From assembly GCF_022631235.3 (NCBI RefSeq), contig NZ_CP093310.2:744001-808000 (forward strand): 64,000 bases of DNA, given 5' to 3'. Both the position numbers and the translations under genes were made by a program. The DNA is from Psychrobacter raelei. GTDB taxonomy: Bacteria; Pseudomonadota; Gammaproteobacteria; Pseudomonadales; Moraxellaceae. Shown piece by piece: positions 9,512 to 18,289 of this stretch; within the stretch, counting starts at the first letter, position 1; the number at the start of each line of letters is the position of its first letter. The notes beneath the pieces are model-generated. The model did no database searches and was not told the DNA's origin. It saw nothing but the letters and a program-made list of their open reading frames with translations.

Positions 9512-11026
9512 TTACACATCAAAAATCTTACCACGGTTCATAATCGCATTAGGATCAAACACTTGTTTTAGTGCTTTTAAGTACTCAATTTCGCTCTCGC
9601 TACGGGTGTAGTTCAAATAAGGCTTTTTGGTCATGCCCACACCATGCTCGGCAGACACCGATCCGCCATATTTTTGTACTGTGGCAAATACTAGATCATT
9701 AACACTTTGGCATTTTTCAAAGAACTCATCTTTGGATAAATTCTCAGGTTTTAAGATGTTTAAATGCAAGTTACCATCACCAATATGACCAAACCAGCAA
9801 ATCTCAAAGTCCGGGTAGTTGCTGTTGACCACACTCTCAATATCCCTGATAAACTCAGGCACATAGCTGATCAGTACTGATACATCGTTTTTATATGGGG
9901 TAAATACTGAGATGGTCTCTGAGATATATTCGCGCAGTTTCCACAGCTCAGCGGCTTGAGATAGGTTTTGACTCATGACACCATCGACAATCCAGCCAGT
10001 CTCCATGCACTGCTCAAACATGGCCATCGCCTTATCCATAATAGGCTCATAGGGGGCCTCAAATTCAAGTAGGGCGTAATATTTGGTACGGGCTTCAAAA
10101 GGCTCTTGTACATGACCTGTGGCCATCAGCTTCTCAATAGCCACATCATCGAAGAACTCAAAGGCAGTCAAGTCAATTTGAGACTGAAAAGCGGACAGCA
10201 CATGCATCACATGCTCAAACTTATCCATGCCAAATACCATCACCGTCAAATCCTGCGGCGCACGTTCAAGCTTGATTTGTGCTTTGGTGACAATGCCTAA
10301 CGTACCTTCTGCACCGATAAACAAATGACGCAAATCATAACCGGTGGCATTTTTTATCATACCGCGGTTGAGCTGTAAGATATCACCCTTACCAGTGACG
10401 ACTGTAAGACCCAGCACCCAGTTACGCGTCATGCCATAGCGAATTACTTTGATGCCGCCGGCGTTGGTGCCGATGTTACCCCCAATTTGACTGGAGCCTG
10501 CTGAGGCAAAATCCACAGGATAGTATAGGCCTTTGTCTTCAGCGAACTGCTGTAGCTGCTCGGTGATGACACCTGCTTCAATCTCAACCATTCTATCGGC
10601 GGGGAAAAACTCACCAATTTTATTCATTTTATCAAGGCTAAGTACAATCTCGCCATGACTGGCCACAGCACCGGCAGATAATCCAGTACGGCCACCACTT
10701 GGGGTGATGACTATGCCATATTCATTGGCCAGCTTCACCACGCTTTGGACTTGCTCGGTCGATTTTGGAAACACAATCACAGAGGGTGCGGGCGCAAAGT
10801 GCTTGGTCCAGTCTTTGCCCCAATGCGCTAAGCTTTCTGCATCGGTTTTTATTTGACTGGTTTCAAAGCCGTGATTGGCGGTCAAATTGGCAATCAGGGC
10901 CGCCACAGTAGCCGGATTCGTAGCGCTCTGAGCAGCCAAAGAGGGCTCATTTATTTGGGATTGATCCACGCCATGCGACTGTTGATGAGCAGGGGTGGGG
11001 GAGGTTACAGAATTCGATGCAGTCAT
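9512..11026 (-). CDS. FAD-linked D-2-hydroxyacid dehydrogenase, probably D-2-hydroxyglutarate dehydrogenase
   Basis: A 504-residue flavoenzyme of the PCMH/GlcD type. The FAD-binding half has the PSGGRTGLSAGAV loop near residue 115 and GGNIGTNAGGIKVIRYG near 185; the C-terminal half ends with CWFGHIGDGNLHLNI and SAEHGVGMTKKPYL, the metal and substrate site of the D-lactate/D-2-hydroxyglutarate dehydrogenase group. It lies head to head with serA. SerA homologues reduce 2-oxoglutarate to D-2-hydroxyglutarate, and in Pseudomonas a dehydrogenase of this type recycles it, so that role is the best inference. D-lactate or glycolate oxidation is the alternative. I chose ATG 11026; a TTG six codons upstream (11044) is possible. 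The N-terminal 30 residues are Ser/Thr/Gln-rich and variable. Confidence 0.8.
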   Translation of the reverse strand: MTASNSVTSPTPAHQQSHGVDQSQINEPSLAAQSATNPATVAALIANLTANHGFETSQIKTDAESLAHWGKDWTKHFAPAPSVIVFPKSTEQVQSVVKLANEYGIVITPSGGRTGLSAGAVASHGEIVLSLDKMNKIGEFFPADRMVEIEAGVITEQLQQFAEDKGLYYPVDFASAGSSQIGGNIGTNAGGIKVIRYGMTRNWVLGLTVVTGKGDILQLNRGMIKNATGYDLRHLFIGAEGTLGIVTKAQIKLERAPQDLTVMVFGMDKFEHVMHVLSAFQSQIDLTAFEFFDDVAIEKLMATGHVQEPFEARTKYYALLEFEAPYEPIMDKAMAMFEQCMETGWIVDGVMSQNLSQAAELWKLREYISETISVFTPYKNDVSVLISYVPEFIRDIESVVNSNYPDFEICWFGHIGDGNLHLNILKPENLSKDEFFEKCQSVNDLVFATVQKYGGSVSAEHGVGMTKKPYLNYTRSESEIEYLKALKQVFDPNAIMNRGKIFDV

Positions 11027-11393
11027 AGGGGTCTCTGTAGGCAATATTCTAAAAAGTTAAAGAAGTAAACGTAAAAAAACTATGAACAGTGAAAAAAGTT
11101 AATCAAAGGATGAACAAAATAAATAGCATAACCTAAAGTTAAGCATTATAGTCATAAATGGCAGGGGTTTATTCGTAATTTAACCTGCCAAAATAACAAA
11201 ATATGTTATAAGATAGTTGTATTATGACACACCGAGCTGAACGTTTGTAAGTCACCTTGATGGTAATAAGCGCTTGTGTGGTCATATGATTTGTGCGTTT
11301 TGTGACGTTATATTTTAATTCGACGCTTTTTATGATAAAGGGGCACAGTGAGATCACTGCTCCCCATTACCCATCCGAAATAAGGGCTAAGAC
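11027..11393. promoter_or_regulatory. Divergent promoter region with inverted repeat TGGCAGG-N18-CCTGCCA
   Basis: The 367-base gap between the D-2-hydroxyglutarate-dehydrogenase-like gene and serA holds a perfect 7-bp inverted repeat, TGGCAGG at 11159-11165 and CCTGCCA at 11184-11190. An AT-rich stretch with TATTAT follows at 11219-11224 and could be a -10 toward serA. A shared operator is possible but inferred. Confidence 0.35.
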
Positions 11394-12620
11394 ATGGCAT
11401 TATCGCTTGAAAAAGATAAGATTCGTTTTTTACTTCTAGAGGGGTTGCACGAGAATTCACTAAAAGTATTAAACGATGCTGGCTATACCAACATTGAATA
11501 TTTATCACACGCGCTAGACCCCGAAGAGTTGGCTGAAAAAATCAAAGACGCCCACTTTATTGGCATTCGTTCGCGCACTCAGTTGACCCGTGATATCTTA
11601 GAACAAGCGGATAAATTAATTGCCATTGGTTGCTTCTGCATTGGTACCAACCAAGTGGATCTAGATGCCGCTCGTGAGCTTGGTATTCCTGTCTTTAACG
11701 CCCCTTATTCCAACACCCGCTCAGTGGCAGAGTTGGTCTTAGCCGAAGCGATTATGTTATATCGTGGTATCCCCGAAAAAAATGCTGTGGTTCATCGCGG
11801 CGGCTGGGGTAAGTCTGCTAAGAACTCACATGAAGTTCGCGGTAAAGTGATGGGTATTGTGGGCTACGGCTCAATCGGCTCACAGTTGTCTGTATTGGCT
11901 GAGAGCTTGGGCATGAAAGTCATCTATCATGATGTGGTTACCAAGCTACCCTTAGGTAATGCCGTTCAGGTTGGCAGCTTAGAGGAATTATTAAACAAAG
12001 CAGATATCGTTACCCTGCATGTGCCCGACCTGCCCAGCACACGTTATATGATGAAAAAAGAGCAGTTTGATCAAATGAAAGAGGGCAGCTATTTTATCAA
12101 CGCTGCTCGTGGTACTTGTGTTGAGATTGATGATCTTGCTGCTGCACTTGAGTCAGGCCGAGTGTTAGGCGCGGCTGTAGACGTGTTCCCTAAAGAGCCA
12201 AAATCAGCAGATGAAGAATTTGAATCACCACTGCGTAAGTTTGATAACGTTATCTTGACGCCTCATATCGGTGGCTCAACTCAAGAAGCTCAGGCCAATA
12301 TTGGTCTTGAAGTGGCTGAGAAATTTGTTAAATATTCAGATGCCGGTGATACCACCACTTCTGTGAACTTCCCTGAAGTCAGCATTCCAGTCAAAGAAGG
12401 CTCGCACCGTTTGCTACATATTCACAAAAACGTACCGGGTGTATTGTCGCAAATTAACTCATCATTCGCGTCAGCGGGCATCAACATTTTAGCCCAAAGC
12501 TTGATGACAGAAGGCGATGTGGGTTATTTGGTAATGGATGTCGACAACCGCAACTCACAAGAAGCGCTCGATAAGCTTAGAGATATTGAAGAGACCATTC
12601 GCGTTCGCGTCTTGTTCTAA
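11394..12620 (+). CDS. serA: D-3-phosphoglycerate dehydrogenase
   Basis: First step of serine synthesis: oxidises 3-phosphoglycerate to 3-phosphohydroxypyruvate with NAD. The 408-residue length matches the short SerA type with one ACT domain. The NAD-binding motif is GIVGYGSIGSQ near residue 160, followed by INAARGTCVEI (catalytic Arg), VDVFPKEP (Glu) and LTPHIGGSTQEA (catalytic His) near 296. The ACT domain (about 335-408, HIHKNVPGVLSQINSSFASA) is the usual serine-feedback site. Divergent from a dehydrogenase likely to clear its D-2-hydroxyglutarate by-product. ATG 11394 follows AAGGGCTAAGAC. A hairpin terminator follows. Confidence 0.95.
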   Translation: MALSLEKDKIRFLLLEGLHENSLKVLNDAGYTNIEYLSHALDPEELAEKIKDAHFIGIRSRTQLTRDILEQADKLIAIGCFCIGTNQVDLDAARELGIPVFNAPYSNTRSVAELVLAEAIMLYRGIPEKNAVVHRGGWGKSAKNSHEVRGKVMGIVGYGSIGSQLSVLAESLGMKVIYHDVVTKLPLGNAVQVGSLEELLNKADIVTLHVPDLPSTRYMMKKEQFDQMKEGSYFINAARGTCVEIDDLAAALESGRVLGAAVDVFPKEPKSADEEFESPLRKFDNVILTPHIGGSTQEAQANIGLEVAEKFVKYSDAGDTTTSVNFPEVSIPVKEGSHRLLHIHKNVPGVLSQINSSFASAGINILAQSLMTEGDVGYLVMDVDNRNSQEALDKLRDIEETIRVRVLF

Positions 12621-12653
12621 TCGTCTCGATGACTTGACCTCTGTTAGAAAAAA

Positions 12654-12676
12654 GCTGGCTGCGGCTGGCTTTTTTT
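12654..12676 (+). terminator. Probable terminator of serA
   Basis: GCTGGC-TGCG-GCTGGC can fold into a 6-bp stem using two G-U pairs, followed by seven T. It lies 33 bases after the serA stop. Confidence 0.6.
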
Positions 12677-12846
12677 ATGCCTGCTGGTTTTACCCGCTTC
12701 ACAAAGGTGCAGGTGTTGTTCTGATAAACCAGAAGTTTGTGGTGGAGACACAGTGCGCATGACACAAACTCAGACTTGGCGTGATAGGTTGCCCTGCGTC
12801 GGATGAGAAAGTAAAAGTAGGGGATATCAAGCAGTTACTATGCTTA

Positions 12847-12876
12847 ACTATATAATATTTATTTATATAGTATAAT
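12847..12876 (+). promoter_or_regulatory. AT-rich palindrome overlapping a -10 box, candidate operator
   Basis: ACTATATAA (12847-12855) and TTATATAGT (12863-12871) are perfect inverted arms around a 7-base spacer. The right arm runs straight into TATAAT at 12871-12876, a perfect sigma-70 -10 box about 70 bases before the persulfide-dioxygenase-like gene. The arrangement resembles ArsR-type (BigR/SqrR-like) operators that repress sulfide-detoxification genes, but no such regulator gene lies nearby. Confidence 0.5.
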
Positions 12877-12946
12877 GATAGGTATAGTAAGCGTAACGCT
12901 GCGCTTAGCCATTTATAAATCAACACCACAAAAGGAGCGCCGGACA

Positions 12947-13834
12947 ATGGAGATTAAATCATTCTTGCATGAGGACACCGAAACGTACACGCACGTATTA
13001 ATCGATACCGGCAACAAGGTGTGTGCCATTATAGATCCTGTGCTTGACTATGACTTTAAATCGGGTCACACCAGCACCAAGTCAGCTGAGCAAGTGGTGC
13101 AGTTTATTAATCAGCAACAGCTTAACGCTGCCTATATTATTGAGACCCATGCTCATGCAGACCATTTATCAGCGGCTCAATATTTAAAGCAGCAGCTGGG
13201 CGCACAGCTGGTAATAGGCAAACCCATTACGGAAGTGCAAAAGATTTTTAAACACGTGTTTAACTTGGATATGGGCTTTAAAACTGATGCCAGTCAGTTC
13301 GATAAGTTAACTGAAGAGGGCACCCAGTTTATGCTCGGTGATATTGAGCTGACGGTGATGCATGTGCCTGGACATACGCCAGCAGACATGGCCTATATTG
13401 CCAAAAATACGGCAGATACCATGCAGCCATTGGCCATATTTGTAGGGGATACTTTGTTTGCTCCAGATGTTGGCACCGCACGTGTTGATTTTCCGGGCGG
13501 TGATGTTGATGCGTTATACGAATCTATCCAAAAGATTCTAGCGCTGCCTGAGGATACGGTCATTTATCTTTGTCATGACTATCCACCACAAGACAGAACG
13601 CATTCACCAGTGACCACGGTTGGGGCGCAAAAAGCGCATAATATTCATGTGCACCAAGGCATTAGTCAGGCGCAATTTGCAAAAATGCGCACTGAACGGG
13701 ATGCCACCTTGCAGATGCCTCGATTGATTATCCCCTCTGTACAAGTCAATATCCAGGCAGGACATCTGCCTGAGCCAGAAGACAATGGGGTGCGTTATCT
13801 TAAGGTGCCGCTAAATTTATTAGGACAGTCATAG
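12947..13834 (+). CDS. MBL-fold hydrolase, ETHE1/Blh-type persulfide dioxygenase-like
   Basis: A 295-residue metallo-beta-lactamase-fold protein. The metal ligands are seen in ETHAHADHLSAA (His68, His70, Asp72, His73), VMHVPGHTPADMAY (His) and FVGDTLFAPDVGTARVDFPG (Asp). The GTARVDFPGGDVDALYESI stretch and the CHDYPP element are typical of the ETHE1/Blh group, which oxidises glutathione persulfide using one iron; glyoxalase II is the less likely alternative. ATG 12947 is chosen because AAAGGAG precedes it; an in-frame upstream start at 12875 lies inside the promoter. An AT-rich palindrome overlaps the promoter, suggesting repression relieved by sulfide or persulfide. It is a lone gene; no rhodanese or sulfide:quinone reductase is adjacent. 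Confidence 0.8.
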   Translation: MEIKSFLHEDTETYTHVLIDTGNKVCAIIDPVLDYDFKSGHTSTKSAEQVVQFINQQQLNAAYIIETHAHADHLSAAQYLKQQLGAQLVIGKPITEVQKIFKHVFNLDMGFKTDASQFDKLTEEGTQFMLGDIELTVMHVPGHTPADMAYIAKNTADTMQPLAIFVGDTLFAPDVGTARVDFPGGDVDALYESIQKILALPEDTVIYLCHDYPPQDRTHSPVTTVGAQKAHNIHVHQGISQAQFAKMRTERDATLQMPRLIIPSVQVNIQAGHLPEPEDNGVRYLKVPLNLLGQS

Positions 13835-14080
13835 CCATCAATCATGGCCACCAATATGCGCTGTCATCATGCAAGGTAGCGCTCATAGACAGTACACGAC
13901 ATACAAGCATGGACAGAATAATAAATAGCGGGGGCACTTATTTATTCGCCCCTTAGTTTGTGCTAGTATAGTGACTCAAAATCGTGGGTTTAATTGCTTT
14001 GTGCTCAGTAAATACTGTGACCACCAAGCATTGCAACTTCCAGCACGATGTAAAATAACTCTGGTAAAGCGCATGAGCCT

Positions 14081-14133
14081 ATACTCCGACAAGGTCCATT
14101 TGTGCCCACTATGATTCATTTATGTCGGAGTAT
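14081..14133 (+). promoter_or_regulatory. 11-bp inverted repeat ending at the ribosome-binding site of the next gene
   Basis: ATACTCCGACA (14081-14091) and TGTCGGAGTAT (14123-14133) are perfect inverted repeats 31 bases apart in the 311-base gap before the gene at 14146. The right arm meets TAGGAG, the Shine-Dalgarno, so an RNA hairpin could limit ribosome access; alternatively it is a protein-binding site. A TATAGT -10-like box lies at 13967-13972. The rest of the gap (13835-14080) shows nothing I recognise. Confidence 0.55.
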
Positions 14134-14145
14134 TAGGAGTCACTT

Positions 14146-14511
14146 ATGTCTGCATCCTCTTCATTTTCTACTGCTTCCTGCCTTGAGCCTACCGCAGCGG
14201 GTACTTTTTTGTATGCCCGTCGTTATATTCCGCGTTGTGAGTTAGCTAAGCTTGCCCTTGAACAAATGCAAGCCCTGCATTTGCGCGGCATTGATATTAT
14301 CAGAGCCATGGGCTATCCGCCTAAACATACCTTTGCGGCTACAGACCGACTGCGTTATGTCTTATGTAGCCCAGTTTTGGGCTTAGATGGCAGTTATATC
14401 GATGCTTACTACGATGCTTCTGAGTTTTTAATTGAGGTGTTTTCGCTACTACAAATCGACCCTGAAACCTATCAGTTATCGCTAAAACAGATTGTACAAA
14501 ACCTACCTTAG
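14146..14511 (+). CDS. Uncharacterised 121-residue protein
   Basis: I do not recognise the family. ATG 14146 is preceded by TAGGAGTCACTT, a good Shine-Dalgarno, and codon use matches the neighbours, so it is very likely a real gene. The protein has no signal peptide or membrane segment. Residues 1-18 are Ser/Ala-rich; the core begins FLYARRYIPRCELAKLALEQ and contains LHLRGIDIIRAMGYPPKH and a mixed alpha/beta C-terminal half (IDAYYDASEFLIEVFSLL). It stands alone between the persulfide-dioxygenase-like gene and the convergent CDF exporter. The inverted repeat in its leader suggests dedicated regulation. Confidence 0.7.
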   Translation: MSASSSFSTASCLEPTAAGTFLYARRYIPRCELAKLALEQMQALHLRGIDIIRAMGYPPKHTFAATDRLRYVLCSPVLGLDGSYIDAYYDASEFLIEVFSLLQIDPETYQLSLKQIVQNLP

Positions 14512-14592
14512 CCTAAGCTTAGTCAAGATAAATGAGATGAATACAGCTAGGTAATAAGGCCCAGTCATAGCCAGATGATAGCCAGATAACAG

Positions 14593-14648
14593 GCACAGCC
14601 TGCAAGCGCCTAGCAGTAATGCGGCATGCAGGCTTAAGCTGGCTGTGC
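14593..14648. repeat. Nested inverted repeat between convergent genes
   Basis: GCACAGCC (14593-14600) pairs with GGCTGTGC (14641-14648), and TGCA inside pairs with TGCA at 14627-14630; an alternative pairing is AGCCTGCA with TGCAGGCT. It lies between the unknown gene at 14146 and the convergent CDF gene. It lacks a T run, so it may be a weak terminator or mRNA 3'-end structure. Confidence 0.45.
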
Positions 14649-14655
14649 TGATTAA

Positions 14656-15735
14656 TTAGTGGCTATGTCCAATATGGCTATGGCCACTGTGACGGCTGGT
14701 CTCGGTATCCTCTAGCGCGCAAGTAATGGCATCAAGACGGTTATGGGGATGCTCAATAGACTCCACTTGAATGGTAGTGTGACTAATGCCCAAGCGCTCT
14801 AAGCTGTGCTCAAGCTCATGAATAAGCTCACTGGCCTCCAAAATACGCATGTCTCCATCGACCACGACGTGACACGATAAGGCATGTAGACCACTGGTAA
14901 TACTCCAAACATGTAAGTCATGGACAGCAATGATGTGCTCGTTATGTTCAATAGTATGCTTGACGTCATCCAATGAAATCTCTTCTGGCGTGCCCTCCAT
15001 TAAGATATGGGTTGAGGCTTTGACCACACGAAAACCACTCATTAAAATCAAAACCGCCACCATCACCGATGCCACAGGATCCGCCCACCACCAGCCCATC
15101 CACATCATAGCCAGCGCGGCGATAATGGCTGCCACTGAGCCCAGTAAGTCGCCCAGTACGTGCAAATAAGCACTGTGCATATTTAGGTTTTTTTCGCCAG
15201 ATTGAGCCTCACCGTGCCCATGATCGTGGTCATGAGCTGCGCCGCCTCTATGTAGCAGCCAAGCCACCAATAAGTTCACTACTAAGCCAATACTGGCAAT
15301 AATGAGCATACCTTGAGAGGCCACATCAGGTGGCGAATTAAAGCGTCCGATGGCCTCCCATACAATCATCAAGGCAATGATAATTAAGGTGGCACCATTG
15401 GCCCCAGCGACCAAAATCTCAAAGCGCTTATAGCCAAAGGTTTTCTCATTGCTTGCCTGCTTTTCACCTATTTTAAAAGCCAGCAACGTGGCGCCCAAAG
15501 CCGCGGCATCAGATAGCATGTGGCCGGCATCAGACAGCAGTGCCAAGCTGTGAGTTAATAAACCGCCTATAGCCTCTACCAACATAAACCCGCTGATAAT
15601 TAAGAAGCTAAACGATAAGATACGGCGCTGCTTACTCATATCACGAGCTGTGGGTTCATCATGAAAGTGCGGCGGGTCATGAGCAGCTATGGGGTTATCA
15701 GGGTGGGTGTGGTGTGGGTCATGATGGGCGCTCAT
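14656..15735 (-). CDS. CDF-family divalent metal (zinc/cobalt/cadmium) exporter
   Basis: A 359-residue cation diffusion facilitator, inner membrane, metal-proton antiport. Six membrane segments cover about residues 38-245. The transport-site residues are visible in LLSDAGHMLSDAAAL (His-X3-Asp) in helix 2 and LHVLGDLLGS (His-X3-Asp) in helix 5, the pattern of zinc transporters. A His-rich cytoplasmic N-terminus, a loop AHDHDHGHGE between helices 4 and 5, and a C-terminal HSGHSHIGHSH could bind metal. The C-terminal domain has the DLHVWSITSGLHALSCHV dimer region. ATG 15735 follows TAGGAGCAATTT. CzcD/ZitB-like. Confidence 0.9.
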   Translation of the reverse strand: MSAHHDPHHTHPDNPIAAHDPPHFHDEPTARDMSKQRRILSFSFLIISGFMLVEAIGGLLTHSLALLSDAGHMLSDAAALGATLLAFKIGEKQASNEKTFGYKRFEILVAGANGATLIIIALMIVWEAIGRFNSPPDVASQGMLIIASIGLVVNLLVAWLLHRGGAAHDHDHGHGEAQSGEKNLNMHSAYLHVLGDLLGSVAAIIAALAMMWMGWWWADPVASVMVAVLILMSGFRVVKASTHILMEGTPEEISLDDVKHTIEHNEHIIAVHDLHVWSITSGLHALSCHVVVDGDMRILEASELIHELEHSLERLGISHTTIQVESIEHPHNRLDAITCALEDTETSRHSGHSHIGHSH

Positions 15736-15865
15736 AAATTGCTCCTACGATGAGGTTTGATGGCCATAACTTAAGACCAAAACTAAATAACAGTTTACCC
15801 AGTTTCAGTGTTTATTAAAGTATCAGATAAGTAGAGCGCTTTTTATGCTGTCATGCCGGCGTGAG

Positions 15866-18190
15866 CTACCAGCCGATCGGGTCGATATCCAATGTCAGCT
15901 TTAAGTACTTGGCAGAGGGCAATTGTAGGACTTGAGGCCACCACAGGTTTAATACCTGATGCAGGGGAGCGCGCTGTTTTGAGAGCAATAGGAGCTGAGT
16001 ATGATAGCGGCTATTCTTTAGCTTCATGGGGGCATCTACTGGCCCTAAGATACTCAAATTATGAGGGGGTAAAATAACGACCGCATCTTTGAGTACTTGA
16101 GTGGCACGCTGTAATGTCTTGGCTTCACAGCGAATCAACGCAGCATAGGTATAAGGCGGTAGGCCTATCATTTTGCGCTCTTTTAATAGCTCTAATGCAA
16201 AGGGCTGATAGCCATCACGTACCAGCTTGCGCAATAAGGGGTTTTCTGGTTGCACGGTTTGAATTAACACTTTGCCAGGCTTACTGCCCCGTCCTGAGCG
16301 TCCTGCTACTTGCACAATTAGCTGCGCTGTGTGCTCGGGCGAACGAAAATCAGGTGATAAAAATCCGCGATCGGCATTGGGCAGACACACCAAGGTGACA
16401 TTAGGGAAGTGGTGTCCTTTGGCCACCATTTGTGTGCCCACTAAAATGGCTGGTTTGCCGGTATTAATGCGCTGATAAATCTCCTCCCAGCTGTCCTTGC
16501 GCCGGGTAGTGTCTCGATCTATTTGAATGATGGGATAGGTGACTTTGCTGGTTTGTGGGTTTGAAAATAGCGCATGTAAGCTCTCAGTTAAGCGGGTGGT
16601 GCCCATGCCCACCGCATTTAAGTTGGGGCTATGACACTCAGGGCAGGCAAGGGGAATAGAGGCCTGCCAGTCACAATGATGACACTTAAGATAGCTTGGC
16701 TGCTGGCTGTTAAGCTGGCTGTGATGTAAGGTCATATGAGCCTCACAGCGCACACAATCCGCTTGCCAGCCACAGGCATCACACAACAGTATAGGGGCAT
16801 AACCGCGACGATTTAAAAACACCAGTACCTGCTCGCCGGCCTCTAAGGTGCTGCGAATAGCGGCGATGGTATCATCGGTAAGCCCCGTATTTTGGGAGCG
16901 CTCTAAATTTGGCAACAGTTGTCTTTGTTTGTCCTCAACGGGCATGTCGCTGTATTTGGTTGGGGTGTCTCGGGCATCGACCAAATACAAACTGGCCGCT
17001 TTGGCATGACCGGCACGCTCTGTGAGCATAAGCTCAGTCAGTTTGCCTTCTTGCACCAATTTTAGATGCTCAAGCGATGGCGTGGCAGTACCGAGTACCA
17101 CAGGGATACCCAGTTGATAACCACGGTATAAGGCCACATCAGCGGCATGATAGCGCAAGGTATCTTGCTGTTTATAAGACTGATCGTGTGATTCATCGAC
17201 CACGATAAGCCCTAAGTTGGCGAAAGGGTGCAGCACTGATGAGCGGGTACCGATGACAATTTGAGCCCGCCCTTGACGACAATCCTCCCAGCCATGCATG
17301 CGCTGGGTGTTATTTAAATTAGAGTGCAGCAGTAATATATTGGCTGAAAAACGCTCGGCAAAACGGGCACGGGTCTGCGGTGTTAGGCCAATCTCGGGCA
17401 CCAAAACTAACACTTGCTTACCCGCCTGAAGCACTGACTGCATGGCTTGCAGATACACCTCTGTTTTGCCACTACCGGTGACGCCGTTTAGCAAATAGCC
17501 GCAGTAAGTATGGGTGTTAGCGGTATGGATGATGGCATTAACGGCCAGCTTTTGTTGCTCATTTAAGTCCAGAGGCATTTTGGCCAAGCTGACCGGTGCT
17601 GGGTCTGCTTGAGGCTGCAAATAATGCTCAATAAGGCCGTTTTCTTCTAAGCGCTTTAAAAAAGGACGCTCCATGCCCTCAAGTAACAAAGTCTCCTCAC
17701 TGGCGCCATGAGTACCATGTAGTGTAAGCATTGCAAATTGTTGTTTTTGTTTGTGCGCATTGCTATTAAAGTTGGCATCACTGACATTGGGTCGAATGCG
17801 CCAGTGAGTCACCAGTAAGTCTAGCGGCTTGCCTTGGCGAATTAAAGTCGGCAGCATCACCGATATGACATCGCCTAAAGGGTAATGATAATAACTGGCC
17901 AGCCAGCGTGCCAAAGACAGCATAGCGGCATCTAAAATAGGTGTCTCATCCAAGCATTGCTTGATGGGCTTGAGCTTATTTAGCGGTATGTCGCTGCTTT
18001 GTCTGTCGATATGTGCCACGACGATACCAATTAAGGTTTGTCGACCAAAGGACACCTGTACTCGGCTACCTATTGGCGGCATAGGGGGAGCGGTTTTGGC
18101 ACAATGAGTGAGGTTGCTTGAAGCAGGTATGGGTGGAAGATAATCAAATTCACGATAAAGAGGCACCGGCAGGGCGACACGAATCAGCAT
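15866..18190 (-). CDS. priA: Primosomal replication restart helicase PriA
   Basis: A 774-residue DNA helicase that reloads the replisome at collapsed forks. The N-terminal DNA-binding domain precedes the helicase core with Walker A GVTGSGKTEVYLQ near 236, DESH box (VDESHDQSYKQ) near 330, and GTATPSLEHL. The zinc-binding insert is complete: CDACGW, DCVRCEAH, LKCHHCDW and ACPECHS, eight cysteines. GTQMVAKGHHFPNVTLV and IVQVAGRSGRGSKPG are helicase motifs V and VI. ATG 18190 is preceded by AAGGAGAACACC. It follows ridA by 99 bases on the same strand, with a 12-bp inverted repeat between them. Confidence 0.95.
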   Translation of the reverse strand: MLIRVALPVPLYREFDYLPPIPASSNLTHCAKTAPPMPPIGSRVQVSFGRQTLIGIVVAHIDRQSSDIPLNKLKPIKQCLDETPILDAAMLSLARWLASYYHYPLGDVISVMLPTLIRQGKPLDLLVTHWRIRPNVSDANFNSNAHKQKQQFAMLTLHGTHGASEETLLLEGMERPFLKRLEENGLIEHYLQPQADPAPVSLAKMPLDLNEQQKLAVNAIIHTANTHTYCGYLLNGVTGSGKTEVYLQAMQSVLQAGKQVLVLVPEIGLTPQTRARFAERFSANILLLHSNLNNTQRMHGWEDCRQGRAQIVIGTRSSVLHPFANLGLIVVDESHDQSYKQQDTLRYHAADVALYRGYQLGIPVVLGTATPSLEHLKLVQEGKLTELMLTERAGHAKAASLYLVDARDTPTKYSDMPVEDKQRQLLPNLERSQNTGLTDDTIAAIRSTLEAGEQVLVFLNRRGYAPILLCDACGWQADCVRCEAHMTLHHSQLNSQQPSYLKCHHCDWQASIPLACPECHSPNLNAVGMGTTRLTESLHALFSNPQTSKVTYPIIQIDRDTTRRKDSWEEIYQRINTGKPAILVGTQMVAKGHHFPNVTLVCLPNADRGFLSPDFRSPEHTAQLIVQVAGRSGRGSKPGKVLIQTVQPENPLLRKLVRDGYQPFALELLKERKMIGLPPYTYAALIRCEAKTLQRATQVLKDAVVILPPHNLSILGPVDAPMKLKNSRYHTQLLLLSKQRAPLHQVLNLWWPQVLQLPSAKYLKLTLDIDPIGW

Positions 18191-18216
18191 CTGGGGGTGT
18201 TCTCCTTAAATAAAGC

Positions 18217-18252
18217 GGTTATAAACTCAAAGTTGCCTTCGAGTTTATAACC
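18217..18252 (-). repeat. 12-bp perfect inverted repeat between ridA and priA
   Basis: GGTTATAAACTC (18217-18228) and GAGTTTATAACC (18241-18252) with a 12-base spacer. It can form a long AT-rich hairpin after ridA; without a good T run it is only a partial candidate for termination, and could be an mRNA-processing or binding site just upstream of priA. Confidence 0.55.
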
Positions 18253-18289
18253 TATTTTGTACTTACTTTTAACCTATGACAGCTTAGGC

